64,000 nucleotides of DNA from NCBI GenBank assembly GCA_965243825.1, contig CBDEVT010000001.1, forward strand, positions 2,356,001 to 2,420,000. The letters are read 5' to 3'. The DNA comes from JAJCYX01 sp965243825 (GTDB lineage Bacteria > Chloroflexota > Dehalococcoidia > Lucifugimonadales > Lucifugimonadaceae). Below, one piece after another: positions 1-8,257 of the stretch; within the stretch, counting starts at the first letter, position 1; each line of letters starts with the position of its first letter. The notes beneath the pieces were generated by a model. The model was not told the origin of the DNA. It searched no databases and worked only from the letters and a program-made list of their open reading frames with translations. The position numbers were made by a program, and so were the translations under genes.

Positions 1-2
1 TC

Positions 3-476
3 GACACTGGCAAGCTTCATGAAGCTGATGATGCCGTTCTCGCCCGTTCTCTTGACGTAAACGTGCTGGGGACATGGAACTGCATGAAGGCTGAGTTGGC
101 GGTAATGGCGGAACAGGGCGCTGGCGTGATCGTTAACGACTCGTCGCTTTCCGGGCTTCAGGGCACCCGGAGACACCCTGCATACACCGCAGCGAAACAT
201 GCTGTGATTGGCCTGATGCGCGGCTCAGTGGCTGACTATGTCAGGAGCGGAGTACGCATTAATACGGTGTGCCCTGGGCCTATCGATACCACGATGATGG
301 ACGAAGTCGATTCTCAAGACGCAAGCCGCAGGGCACGCAGAGAACAGGTGTTGCCGATGGGCCGTTATGGTACGGCCAACGAAGTGGCTGAACTCGTCGT
401 ATGGTTATGCTCAGATGCTGCATCACATGTGAACGGTCAGGCAATAGCGGTCGACGGAGGCCTTTCGCTCAATTAG
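3..476 (+). CDS. Short-chain dehydrogenase/reductase, 5' end outside window
   Basis: This is the C-terminal part of a classical SDR (NAD(P)-dependent oxidoreductase with a Rossmann fold); the open frame runs back to the first base of the window, so the start lies upstream. Visible are the catalytic serine region (VNDSSLSG) and the YxxxK dyad (YTAAKHAV), followed by the typical 'RINTVCPGPIDTTMM' segment and the C-terminal 'NGQAIAVDGG' motif. The nucleotide-binding TGxxxGxG motif is not in the window. Substrate cannot be assigned. It converges with the NAD-epimerase gene on the other strand, with 11 bases between the two stops. Confidence 0.9.
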   Translation, partial: DTGKLHEADDAVLARSLDVNVLGTWNCMKAELAVMAEQGAGVIVNDSSLSGLQGTRRHPAYTAAKHAVIGLMRGSVADYVRSGVRINTVCPGPIDTTMMDEVDSQDASRRARREQVLPMGRYGTANEVAELVVWLCSDAASHVNGQAIAVDGGLSLN

Positions 477-487
477 TCAAACAGTCT

Positions 488-1408
488 CTACCTTGTCCAC
501 GGAGCCTGGTATTGAGGACGCTCGTGGGATGCACCTTCAGGATCGCGCACGGTTCCCTCTCGCCACGATTCAACCGGCTCCCAGTCGAGCAGCCTTGCAG
601 CTTTCGAGATGTCCAGGGGACTGGTGAAGTCTGGCAGGGGCCTGCGGTAGTTCACATCGCCGTACTCTCGCTTGATCGCCTCCTCGGTCGGCAACTCGAG
701 CACGGTGTCTTTCGCGTTGATGAAGAACGCCTCGTGACCGCCAAAGTCGGCTTCAAGCGCCAGCCTGCATGCCCGGGCTGCATCGTGCCTGCCGACCCAT
801 GACCAGAATCCCATGGCAGCACGGCCTGAAGTGTCGGTCTTGTTTCCGTTCTCCATGTGGTTGCGAGCCGTTTCCGGGTTCCAGAGCGCATGAAACCGCA
901 TCGACGCAATCTGCAGGTCCGGCCTGCGACGGCAGAAAGCGTCTGCCATCTGTTCGCCAAGCCACTTCGACTGTGAATAGGCGTCCTGCACGCGAGGAGG
1001 ATGGGCTTCGTCGACAGGGAAGTACTCCGGCACGAAGATCTCGGCTCCCCAGCCTGCGCCGACTGCATTGATGGAAGACGCCATGACGATCTTTTTAACG
1101 CCGTAGAGCTCGGCCGCCTCGAGCACGTTCCAGTTGGAGAGCATGTTGACCCGGAACACGGTGTGTTCAGCGTCGGTGTTTGGCGCGGGGATGGCAGCCA
1201 TGTGAACAACGGCATCGACTCCCTGCATTACCGAAACGGTCTGGCCGTAGTCGGTGAAATCGACACGCTGGAACAAAGCGCCAGAGTCGTGCATGTCAGG
1301 CTTTGGAGGTGCCACATCGGCATTGACGCAGGTGTGACCCTGCGCTGCAAGCTCGGCCATGATGTATTCACCGGCTCTTCCAGAGCCGCCGGTAACTAAG
1401 ATCTTCAT
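488..1408 (-). CDS. NAD-dependent epimerase/dehydratase family protein
   Basis: This 306-residue extended SDR starts with MKILVTGGSGRAGEY, the N-terminal GxxGxxG nucleotide-binding motif, and has a YSQSK (YxxxK) catalytic dyad near residue 145. Length fits the extended-SDR family. It is the last gene of a minus-strand set that also holds an Ldh2-type dehydrogenase, an OtnK-like kinase and an OtnC-like decarboxylase, 94 bases after the OtnC-like gene. In described tetronate pathways (DenD-OtnI-OtnK-OtnC) an epimerase-family protein, DenD, oxidises D-erythronate, so a related oxidation of a four-carbon sugar acid is a reasonable inference. The sequence alone does not prove the substrate. Confidence 0.85.
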   Translation of the reverse strand: MKILVTGGSGRAGEYIMAELAAQGHTCVNADVAPPKPDMHDSGALFQRVDFTDYGQTVSVMQGVDAVVHMAAIPAPNTDAEHTVFRVNMLSNWNVLEAAELYGVKKIVMASSINAVGAGWGAEIFVPEYFPVDEAHPPRVQDAYSQSKWLGEQMADAFCRRRPDLQIASMRFHALWNPETARNHMENGNKTDTSGRAAMGFWSWVGRHDAARACRLALEADFGGHEAFFINAKDTVLELPTEEAIKREYGDVNYRRPLPDFTSPLDISKAARLLDWEPVESWREGTVRDPEGASHERPQYQAPWTR

Positions 1409-1502
1409 TCTGGTCTCCGGGAGATCGAGAGGTGGTGATTGGATTGGATCAGGTTATTGAGTCATCGCGAACGCCAGGGCTAAATTCCGGTCTCACTCAG
1501 AG

Positions 1503-2117
1503 TCAAAGCTGGGCTACCTGGTCAGCTGTCAGGGTGTTGTAGTTCTTTCCTTCAAGCAGCAGGTATAGCCTGGCGGTCTGTTCGAGCTCTTCGATGGCGT
1601 CCACAGCGCTCGGCAGGTCTTTGCCTGCCACCACAGGGCCATGGTGCGCCAACATGATCGCATGATGATCCTTCGCCTGTTCGCCTACCGCGTCGGCAAG
1701 GTCCGTCGCACCAGGTGGAAAGAAGGGAACAACCGGCAACTTGCCAACCCGCATCACGTAATAGGCCGTGACCGGCGGAAGCATGTTGTCTGTGTCTATT
1801 CCGTCCAGGCATGACACGGCGACCGAATATGGCGAATGCAGATGGACGATCGCGCTGGCGTCAGGCCTGGCATTGTAGACAGCGAGGTGCAGCACCGATT
1901 CTTTCGTAGGCCGATCGCCTCCGACATGCTCGCCCTCTTCGGTAATCACTGAGAGTCTGTCGCCATCGAGCGTACCCATGCTGGAACCGGTCGGCGTCAT
2001 CAGAACTCGGTCACCGATCTTCACACTGATATTGCCTGTGGAACCGCCGGTCAGCTGCCTGTCGAACAGCGATTTGCCAAACTCGACAATCTGCGTCCTG
2101 GCGAGGGAATCGTTCAT
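1503..2117 (-). CDS. otnC: Class II aldolase family protein, OtnC-like 3-oxo-tetronate 4-phosphate decarboxylase
   Basis: About 204 residues of the class II aldolase/adducin fold, which uses a metal to cleave or decarboxylate phosphorylated sugars. Visible are the phosphate-binding GNISVKIGD and TPTGSSMG segments and the metal-binding histidines in HLHSPYSVA and AHHGPVV. I chose the ATG at 2117 because it overlaps the stop of the upstream kinase gene as ATGA, which indicates translational coupling. An upstream extension is open but lies wholly inside the kinase gene. Pairing with a DUF1537 kinase points to the OtnK/OtnC pathway, in which 3-oxo-tetronate 4-phosphate is decarboxylated to dihydroxyacetone phosphate. 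A fuculose-phosphate-aldolase-like activity is the alternative. Confidence 0.85.
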   Translation of the reverse strand: MNDSLARTQIVEFGKSLFDRQLTGGSTGNISVKIGDRVLMTPTGSSMGTLDGDRLSVITEEGEHVGGDRPTKESVLHLAVYNARPDASAIVHLHSPYSVAVSCLDGIDTDNMLPPVTAYYVMRVGKLPVVPFFPPGATDLADAVGEQAKDHHAIMLAHHGPVVAGKDLPSAVDAIEELEQTARLYLLLEGKNYNTLTADQVAQL

Positions 2118-3382
2118 GGCGCGCTCCGCAGTGCTTTCTCGAAGAAGTCGTTTGTGCCAAAGTTCCCGGATTTTAAAGTGAGTGCCAGCCTGGGCTCTCC
2201 GATCGAAACCGTCCACGGAACTCCGGGGTCGATCTGCGGGCCAATCCTGAGTCCGGTAACGCCAAGGACCTGGACGACGGCTCCCGAGGTTTCGCCACCA
2301 GCGATCACCAGTTTGCGTACGCCTGACTCAAGAAGTTCCGCAGCTATAGACGCAAACGCCTGTTCAAGCTTCTCGCCCAGGGCCTCCCTGCCGTATCTGC
2401 TCTGCGCGGCGGCGACAACTTCAGGTGCTGCAGTGGAGTACATCAAAGGCGCGCCGTCGTGGAGATGGCTTTTAACCCATTCAATAGCTTCGATGACGAT
2501 GCCATCTTCCTCGGCTACCCGGGCAGGTTCCAGGAAAAACGATGGGTGCTTCCGCGAATACTCCTCGACCTGGGTATTGGTTGCGTCGGAGCAGCTACCA
2601 GACAAGACAACCGCAAGACCGTCGACGCTCGGAAGGCTTTCTGACTCGACGTCTTGTTCAAGCAGACCAGATTGGCGGTAGTTTTCCGGCAGGCCCAGTG
2701 CTACTCCGGAACCGCCTGTGATCAGCTTCATGTCTGCACAGGCGGTGCCGATCGTGATCAGATGCTCGTCGCTCAGCGCATCGACAATCGCGAACGACTT
2801 GCCTTCCTGTTGCAGCTCTCTGAACCTGCCCGTCAGGGCTTCAGGACCTTGGTTCACCGTCGTGTAGTCGGCAAGACCCACTTCGCCTTGTGTCTGCTGG
2901 TCGAGCACGCGCACAAGGTTTGAGTCGGTCATCGGAGTCAATGGATGGTTCTGCATGCCGCTCTCGGACAGCAACACATCCCCCACGAACAGGTAGCCGT
3001 GGCATATCGAGCGCTGGTTTTCAGGAAACGCAGGGCAGGCGATTGTGAACGATTCGCCGAGATCTGCCATCAATGCCTCGGCGACCGGACCTATGTTTCC
3101 TGCTGGAGTTGAGTCAAAAGTGGAGCAGTACTTGAAGAAGAACTGACTGGCTCCTGCTGCCTGCAGCCAGCGGAGGGACTGAAGGGAATCGCGGATTGCT
3201 TCGTCGACTGGAGCTGTACGGGATTTCAACGCGATTACGACCGCGTCGACATCATCGATGCTCGAGTCGCTATCGGGTACGCCCAGTAACTGCACAGTTC
3301 GCATGCCGTTCCTGACAAGAGTGTTTGCGAGGTCTGTTGCGCCGGTGAAGTCGTCGGCGACGCAGCCGAGAATGATTGCCAT
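2114..3382 (-). CDS. otnK: Four-carbon acid sugar kinase (DUF1537), OtnK-like 3-oxo-tetronate kinase
   Basis: About 422 residues with the N-terminal signature GCVADDFTGATDLA typical of the four-carbon acid sugar kinases (SBD domain) and a C-terminal nucleotide-binding half containing KLVIAGGETSGAVVQVLGV near residues 365-385. These enzymes phosphorylate 3-oxo-tetronate for the next enzyme, here encoded by the overlapping OtnC-like gene. The ATG at 3382 is preferred over a TTG three codons upstream because family members begin a few residues before VADDFTGATD. It follows the Ldh2-type gene after 52 bases, so the set is probably one transcript. Substrate stereochemistry cannot be read from the sequence. 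Confidence 0.88.
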   Translation of the reverse strand: MAIILGCVADDFTGATDLANTLVRNGMRTVQLLGVPDSDSSIDDVDAVVIALKSRTAPVDEAIRDSLQSLRWLQAAGASQFFFKYCSTFDSTPAGNIGPVAEALMADLGESFTIACPAFPENQRSICHGYLFVGDVLLSESGMQNHPLTPMTDSNLVRVLDQQTQGEVGLADYTTVNQGPEALTGRFRELQQEGKSFAIVDALSDEHLITIGTACADMKLITGGSGVALGLPENYRQSGLLEQDVESESLPSVDGLAVVLSGSCSDATNTQVEEYSRKHPSFFLEPARVAEEDGIVIEAIEWVKSHLHDGAPLMYSTAAPEVVAAAQSRYGREALGEKLEQAFASIAAELLESGVRKLVIAGGETSGAVVQVLGVTGLRIGPQIDPGVPWTVSIGEPRLALTLKSGNFGTNDFFEKALRSAP

Positions 3383-3434
3383 GGCCAACAATCTACCAGT
3401 GGCGCATCCCTTGCACTATCGGGCGACGCGCAAT

Positions 3435-4517
3435 CTACCTGACCATTTTTTCCAGTCCGAGTTCGATTGTGCAGGAGTCGAACCACTCGACGACCTCGCG
3501 ATGTAGCGGGATGCCGTCTCGAGTGCGCCTTTCGACCTCTTCATGCTCAGGTAGACCTGCGTAGTAGACGCGATCGTGTCCCGGGGCAGGAGGTGTCTCG
3601 ACGAGATAGGTCAGGAACTCGTCCATCGACTTCTTGAAGCGGTCGGTATCTGTGAAAGCGTCTATCGAGTATGCAGCGACGAACTGGGTTCCGTTGCCTG
3701 GCGGGTTGGTTACACCAAAGACACCCGCAGACAGGATTCCTGCGAAGATCTGGCCTATCACTGCCATGCCGTAACCCTTGTGCGAACCCATCTCACGGGT
3801 CGCGCCGAACGGCAGGAGCCGCGTGACCTCAGGTACATCGTCATCTTCAGACATGATCGGCGTACCGTCTTCGTCGGCTAGCAGGCCAGGTAAGACGCCT
3901 GCACCGGTGCGGCGGAGCAGAACGATCTTGTTTGCCGCGACCGCAGAGGACGAGATGTCGAGTACGAACGGTGGCATCTTGTCGGTCGGCACCGCCCACG
4001 AGTGCGGAACGGCTCCGACTCGAGGCTCTGCACCGAAAGTCGGCACCGTCACAGCGCCTCCACCGGTGATTGCGTAGCCGATCATGTCATGCTCAAGCGC
4101 AAGCATTGAGTGGTAGGCCATCATGCCGGGATGGCGCGAGTTGTAGATGGTGACCGCGCCAACGCCGACCTTCTTCGCCTTTTCAATCGCTATTTCCATC
4201 GCTTTCGGGCAGGCGACGAGTCCGTGGGCACCATCAGCGTTCATAGTGGCGGTTGCCGGGGATTCCCGCTCGATCTTCAGGTTCGGCGTTGGGTTCATTC
4301 CGCCTTCGGCGAACGAACGCACGTAGTGCCTGAGCATGTTCGACACGCCGTGCGTCTCGCAGCCACGCTCATCTGCGACGACCAGTGCGTCCATCGCTAA
4401 GTGGGCGTGTTCGTCGGGCATGCCCATCTTGAGGAAGATCTCTTTGGTCGTCCTCCGAAGGTCTTGCGGCATGACGATCACACGGTCTTTTTCCGGTACA
4501 TGAAAGTGATCAAGCAT
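3435..4517 (-). CDS. Malate/L-lactate/sulfolactate dehydrogenase (Ldh2 family), copy 1
   Basis: This 360-residue protein belongs to the Ldh2/MDH2 family, NAD(P)-dependent oxidoreductases unrelated to Rossmann-type lactate dehydrogenases that act on 2-hydroxyacids such as malate, lactate, sulfolactate or ureidoglycolate. The family signature ADERGCETHGVSN is at about residues 48-60, and the conserved ATREMGSHKGYG stretch lies near residue 240. It is first in a minus-strand set with the OtnK-, OtnC- and epimerase-like genes, so a sugar-acid substrate is plausible. A clear paralogue sits at 10529-11605 in the same orientation; both begin with the identical octapeptide MLDHFHVP. The two copies bracket the RiPP-like island. 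Confidence 0.9.
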   Translation of the reverse strand: MLDHFHVPEKDRVIVMPQDLRRTTKEIFLKMGMPDEHAHLAMDALVVADERGCETHGVSNMLRHYVRSFAEGGMNPTPNLKIERESPATATMNADGAHGLVACPKAMEIAIEKAKKVGVGAVTIYNSRHPGMMAYHSMLALEHDMIGYAITGGGAVTVPTFGAEPRVGAVPHSWAVPTDKMPPFVLDISSSAVAANKIVLLRRTGAGVLPGLLADEDGTPIMSEDDDVPEVTRLLPFGATREMGSHKGYGMAVIGQIFAGILSAGVFGVTNPPGNGTQFVAAYSIDAFTDTDRFKKSMDEFLTYLVETPPAPGHDRVYYAGLPEHEEVERRTRDGIPLHREVVEWFDSCTIELGLEKMVR

Positions 4518-4630
4518 CTGTTTTCACGCGATCTAGATCGCAGGCCGTTGCTTCCGTGCTTAATGATGCGAGTCGAACGAAGGCTGTTCTAACACTGTGG
4601 GCCGAAGTATTTGCCCGCTCTGACCGATAG

Positions 4631-6154
4631 TCAAGCAGTGCTTTCGCGCTTGCGTCTGAGGATGACGTCGACCACAACGGCAATGTCTCCGAATGTCACT
4701 ACTCTCAGCAGCAGTATCAGCGCTGTGTACGCCACGAGAGCGACAGCGTTCCAGATTGCCCAGTGAATACTGGCTTCTGTTCCTCCGAGCGCGATCAGGA
4801 GCATCAATCCCGTTGCGAGTGCCACGTAACCGATATTGAGGAGTCCTGTTCTTCCGAACGCTTCTGTCGAGAGCACCCGGAACACAATGAACAGGATCAT
4901 GACTTCTGAGATCAGAGTGGCGATTGCAGCTCCGATTCCACCGTTGTTTTCGGAGTTCTCGTAAAGAGGGATCAGGATGGCATTGAGAGCGATGTTCGCC
5001 AAAAGCCCTGAGGCCATTACAACCATGAAGATCTTCTGGCGGTCTGAACCTGCCGAAACGGCGCCCGCGATGGAGAGCATCGCCGTGACGGGAATACCGA
5101 CGGCAAGCCAGGTTAAAACCGGAGACGAGTTGTCGAACACATCAGGGATCGGTAGAAGGTCGATGATCCGTTCCGAGTTGGCTCCGAGCACAAACGCAAC
5201 TGGAACAAGGAGCGCGGCCGTGATTGCGACTGTTCTCTTGCCAAGTGAGCTCGCAGCAACGTGGTCCGAAATATGAGTTCGAGCCAATGTGGGCATGAGA
5301 GCACCGGCGATAGCGGCGGGAATGATCTCTGTCGCTCCGACCAGCCTCATCGCCGCCGAGTGCCAGCCAAGAACGGCCTCGCCCGAGAACACCCTGATCA
5401 TGATGGTGTCTGCCTGGTCGTACAGAGTGAGAATGCCGGCTGTTAGAGCAAAAGGCATTGCACCTGTGAAAAGCCTGCGCACCTGGTCGTTTGAGTAGCG
5501 CGGTCTGATCGGCATCTCACGATTGGCAAATATGAAAACGAGTACGCCGTTGATTGCCGAGCCAACCAGAATCGTCAGTGCAAACTCCAGCGCTCCCTGG
5601 CCGGTGAGCAGGACCGCAACTCCAAGTCCTGCTGCGATCACTCGTGCAATAAGGTCGGCGAGTGCAATCTTCGAGACATCTTCTTTACCGCGGAGAACGC
5701 TAACGCCAATACGCCCTACCGAAAGAAGCAGCATCGAGGCCGTCGATGCGTACACGATAGCGGCAGACTCGCCTCGTATTCCGCTGGCCCAGACGACTAC
5801 GAAGACAATCACCAGTGCCAGCGGAATGGACGCCAGACGCACTGTGAAGGCCGTGTTGAGCAGGGCCTGTGCATCATCCTTGCTCCTGGCGATCTCTCGG
5901 GTCAGCATCTGGCCCATGCCAAGACCGACACCGATCGAGACCAGCGCAGCGAACGACTGTCCGAACTGGAGCTGCCCGAGCCCCACGTCACCGAGGTAAC
6001 GAGGGATCAAGAGAACGAGAACAAGCGCGATCAGCCAGTTGGCAATCTGCCGCGCGATCATGATCGCGGTGTTTCGAGCGACTATGGTGGATGCCGGCTC
6101 ACGAGGGTGAGTCGGTGAAGCCGGATGGGAGTCCTGTTGATCAACCACGGTCAA
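4631..6154 (-). CDS. Polytopic flippase of the polysaccharide-transporter/MATE-like (MOP) superfamily
   Basis: This 507-residue protein has about 12-14 hydrophobic helices and a soluble N-terminal tail of some 25 residues. The first helices (ARNTAIMIARQIANWLIALV, then RYLGDVGLGQLQFGQSF) match the start of Wzx-like oligosaccharide flippases of the MOP superfamily, which move lipid-linked or amphipathic substrates across the cytoplasmic membrane. It is last in the minus-strand RiPP-like island, 80 bases after the GNAT gene, so it may be the island's exporter in place of the ABC transporter usual in lasso clusters. That role is inference. The start is a TTG at 6154, with an AAGGA stretch upstream; nearby GTG codons are alternatives. 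Confidence 0.85.
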   Translation of the reverse strand: MTVVDQQDSHPASPTHPREPASTIVARNTAIMIARQIANWLIALVLVLLIPRYLGDVGLGQLQFGQSFAALVSIGVGLGMGQMLTREIARSKDDAQALLNTAFTVRLASIPLALVIVFVVVWASGIRGESAAIVYASTASMLLLSVGRIGVSVLRGKEDVSKIALADLIARVIAAGLGVAVLLTGQGALEFALTILVGSAINGVLVFIFANREMPIRPRYSNDQVRRLFTGAMPFALTAGILTLYDQADTIMIRVFSGEAVLGWHSAAMRLVGATEIIPAAIAGALMPTLARTHISDHVAASSLGKRTVAITAALLVPVAFVLGANSERIIDLLPIPDVFDNSSPVLTWLAVGIPVTAMLSIAGAVSAGSDRQKIFMVVMASGLLANIALNAILIPLYENSENNGGIGAAIATLISEVMILFIVFRVLSTEAFGRTGLLNIGYVALATGLMLLIALGGTEASIHWAIWNAVALVAYTALILLLRVVTFGDIAVVVDVILRRKRESTA

Positions 6155-6234
6155 AAGTCAGGCCCATCCTTTTCGCCTGTCGAGGAGAACTTATCTTCGA
6201 GTCCCGTGATCACAGTCTCGGGTACCCGGACAGG

Positions 6235-6810
6235 TCAGGACAACTCTTTTCTCACCAATACCCGCACCGGCTTGAACCCAAGAAGTTTGCCCAGCCGTAA
6301 CGAATCGGTGTTCTCTGACCAGATAGTGCCTTCGATCGCGGTGAGGCCCCGCTGTCGGCACCAGGCAGTCAGTTCTCGAAAAAGTGCAAGGCTCATGTAG
6401 CTGCTGCGCTTGCCGGGCCGGATCACTATGTGATCCAGGGTGCCGACCTTGCTATTGCCCATCCCTCTAGTCATTCCTACCGCGGACAATAGCTTCCTGA
6501 TGAAAACTCCGACTTTGCCTACCAGGTCGGAATTGCGACGCCTGTGTGCACGCAAGGTGACGAATCCCTGGATTCCGTCTTTGTCCACGGCCACGAAGAT
6601 CGCCTCATCATCAGCCTTGAAAACCCCTCGCAAGAAAGCCTCATGGTCGTCATTGGGATCGTAGTTCTGGCCGGCAGTCAGATGAGGAGATGATTCCAGC
6701 CATTCCTTCAAAACGACCGCACACCCTTTTAAATCAGACTCAGTGGCCGGTCTGACTGATTCGTCGTCTCGAAGTGACATTCCGCTGGCCATCTCAGGAA
6801 GCCTCTTCAA
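6235..6810 (-). CDS. GNAT-family N-acetyltransferase
   Basis: About 191 residues with a GNAT fold: the N-terminal part reads SVRPATESDLKGCAVVL, the core strand before the acetyl-CoA loop is DHIVIRPGKRSSYMSLALF (a degenerate R/Q-x-x-G-x-G/A loop), and the C-terminal part LRLGKLLGFKPVRVLVRKEL is the usual last strand. The gene overlaps the end of the PqqD-like gene by 17 bases, or starts one base after its stop if the ATG at 6792 is used, so it is co-expressed with the RiPP island. It could acetylate the peptide product, the host's own target, or be unrelated; nothing in the sequence decides this. Confidence 0.82.
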   Translation of the reverse strand: MKRLPEMASGMSLRDDESVRPATESDLKGCAVVLKEWLESSPHLTAGQNYDPNDDHEAFLRGVFKADDEAIFVAVDKDGIQGFVTLRAHRRRNSDLVGKVGVFIRKLLSAVGMTRGMGNSKVGTLDHIVIRPGKRSSYMSLALFRELTAWCRQRGLTAIEGTIWSENTDSLRLGKLLGFKPVRVLVRKELS

Positions 6811-7075
6811 TCAGACCCGCTTCGGTAAGTCGTTCAACAAGGGCCTGTGTGCTTTTCTGAGCTCGTTCCGGCTCGATACCGTACTGCTCAACAAGCTTCT
6901 CGGCGATCTCTGATATCGCCGTGCCCGATTCGATCAGCTTCCAGATCACGGCTCCTGATTCGTTCAGACTGAAGTACTTGTGAGTTTTGAGATCAAGCAA
7001 CACAGCTGCACCTGAATCAAGTTTCGTGTGCACAACATCCGATCTGGGTGAGAAGGACTTCAATTCAGCCAACAT
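6794..7075 (-). CDS. PqqD-like RiPP recognition element protein (lasso B1 type)
   Basis: This 93-residue protein has the PqqD/RRE fold pattern: an N-terminal beta region ending in AVLLDLKTHKYFSLNESGAVIWKLIE, then a helical half (ISEIAEKLVEQYG, ALVERLTEAGLIEE). The 'LDLxxxKYFxLNExGxxIWxLIE' pattern is the family hallmark. Such proteins bind the leader of a RiPP precursor and present it to modifying enzymes; lasso B1 proteins bind the YxxPxLxxxG leader motif, which the small peptide at 10031-10129 carries. The start is supported by AAGGAG six bases before the ATG. It lies 35 bases after the HPr-kinase-like gene. Confidence 0.92.
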   Translation of the reverse strand: MLAELKSFSPRSDVVHTKLDSGAAVLLDLKTHKYFSLNESGAVIWKLIESGTAISEIAEKLVEQYGIEPERAQKSTQALVERLTEAGLIEEAS

Positions 7076-7110
7076 GGTCTCCTTGGGACGATATCGTTAG
7101 GGAGTTTCGG

Positions 7111-8157
7111 TTATCCGTTGTCCGCATGACCGGTTCGAGCTGCCATCAGTATTCGCTCCGATACCGCCTCAGCCCTGGCGCCACCGCTGATCACGTCCCT
7201 CCCCGCGACAATTTTGTAGCAGGCGCACTGGTTGATCAGGTCACTGAGCACCGACAGGTTAGACGCTGTCAGGTCAGGATCAGCAAGCAGGGCCGCGGCC
7301 TGTTCAAATGTAGACATGAGTGCCACGTGGTCCGGTATCTTCTCTATCACGGTCTCGTCTGTATCACCAACCTGGCTGAAGAATATCGCTGACGGTCGGC
7401 ACGAAGACGTGAACTGTCTCTGAACCTCAGCTGTTGGCATTGCCAGGAACTTACCGTTTCCAAGTTCCTTAAGACAGTTTGCATCCCACAGGGGCGGGGG
7501 AGTAGTGCGTTCAAGTGCGTTCACTGTGAGTGCGAACCCGCGCCTCAAGGCCCATGCATCGAGACCAGAATCCGAGGAGCGCATCGCTATCGCGTCATCT
7601 GCCAGGAACCGCCAGCCGCTGTTTATCAGTGAATGAGTAAGTGTGGTTTTGCCAGCTCCAGAGTTCCCAGTGAGGATTATTCCGGTGCCATCCTTGATGA
7701 GACCATTCCCATGGAATGGGAACACGTTGTTCTGGCGAAGTACGGCGACAATTGCGACCAGCAAGAAATTTCTTTGATCGAACAATGTCAGAGTCCAGAA
7801 TGATGGGTCAAACGCAATGTCAGCGTTTCCAGAAACTACATGGCAGACCATGCCACGCGTTCGGTACCAGAACTCCCTGTCTGATCGAAATACTGCGGTC
7901 TCTTCTGGATCCGTGATGGGTTCAGCGGCGTCAGGGATTGGTATGGCGGTGCTACTGTCCCGAACCTGCGTCAGGTGTACCGTCGCGTCATTCGAGGCTG
8001 AGATTGAACTCTGTGACGCGAAAAGGTCATGCCACAGTTCAAGAAACCGGGAAGTGTGATCGCCCTCGCCGGTATTGAGGGCAAATTCGAGGCCTGCTAT
8101 TCGCGTCTTGATGCTCAATGCGTAGATGTGTAGGTGCGTGAGTGTCGGACCGGTCAA
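7111..8157 (-). CDS. HPr kinase-like protein (lasso-cluster serine kinase type)
   Basis: A 348-residue protein of the HPr kinase/phosphatase-related family. Key features are the phenylalanine/histidine stretch FPFHGNGLIKDG (about 146-157), the P-loop GNSGAGKTT (164-172) and the acidic pair in FLADDAIAM (about 184-192). Family members encoded in lasso-peptide clusters (PadeK, ThcoK) phosphorylate the C-terminal serine of the precursor rather than HPr. Here the candidate precursor also ends in serine. No HPr or other PTS gene is present in the window, which fits a RiPP role. The start is a TTG without a clear ribosome-binding site, so the N-terminus is uncertain by some residues. Confidence 0.85.
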   Translation of the reverse strand: MTGPTLTHLHIYALSIKTRIAGLEFALNTGEGDHTSRFLELWHDLFASQSSISASNDATVHLTQVRDSSTAIPIPDAAEPITDPEETAVFRSDREFWYRTRGMVCHVVSGNADIAFDPSFWTLTLFDQRNFLLVAIVAVLRQNNVFPFHGNGLIKDGTGIILTGNSGAGKTTLTHSLINSGWRFLADDAIAMRSSDSGLDAWALRRGFALTVNALERTTPPPLWDANCLKELGNGKFLAMPTAEVQRQFTSSCRPSAIFFSQVGDTDETVIEKIPDHVALMSTFEQAAALLADPDLTASNLSVLSDLINQCACYKIVAGRDVISGGARAEAVSERILMAARTGHADNG

Positions 8158-8257
8158 GCTTGCTGTAAGTGCACTCTATGAGAAAGGCTAATTCAACAGA
8201 TGCCACAAGACGCGACTGAAAGTGGAAGATTCAGTGATTTAACAGGATCGTGAGGGC

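Noticed and set aside
652..1215. Open frame of 187 codons on the minus strand inside the epimerase gene
   Set aside because: It overlaps the well-supported NAD-epimerase gene in another frame, and its Arg/Ser-rich product has no recognisable domain.
4560..4585. A GTTCGACTC-like T-loop on the minus strand suggesting a tRNA
   Set aside because: No acceptor stem, D-arm or anticodon arm can be paired around it.
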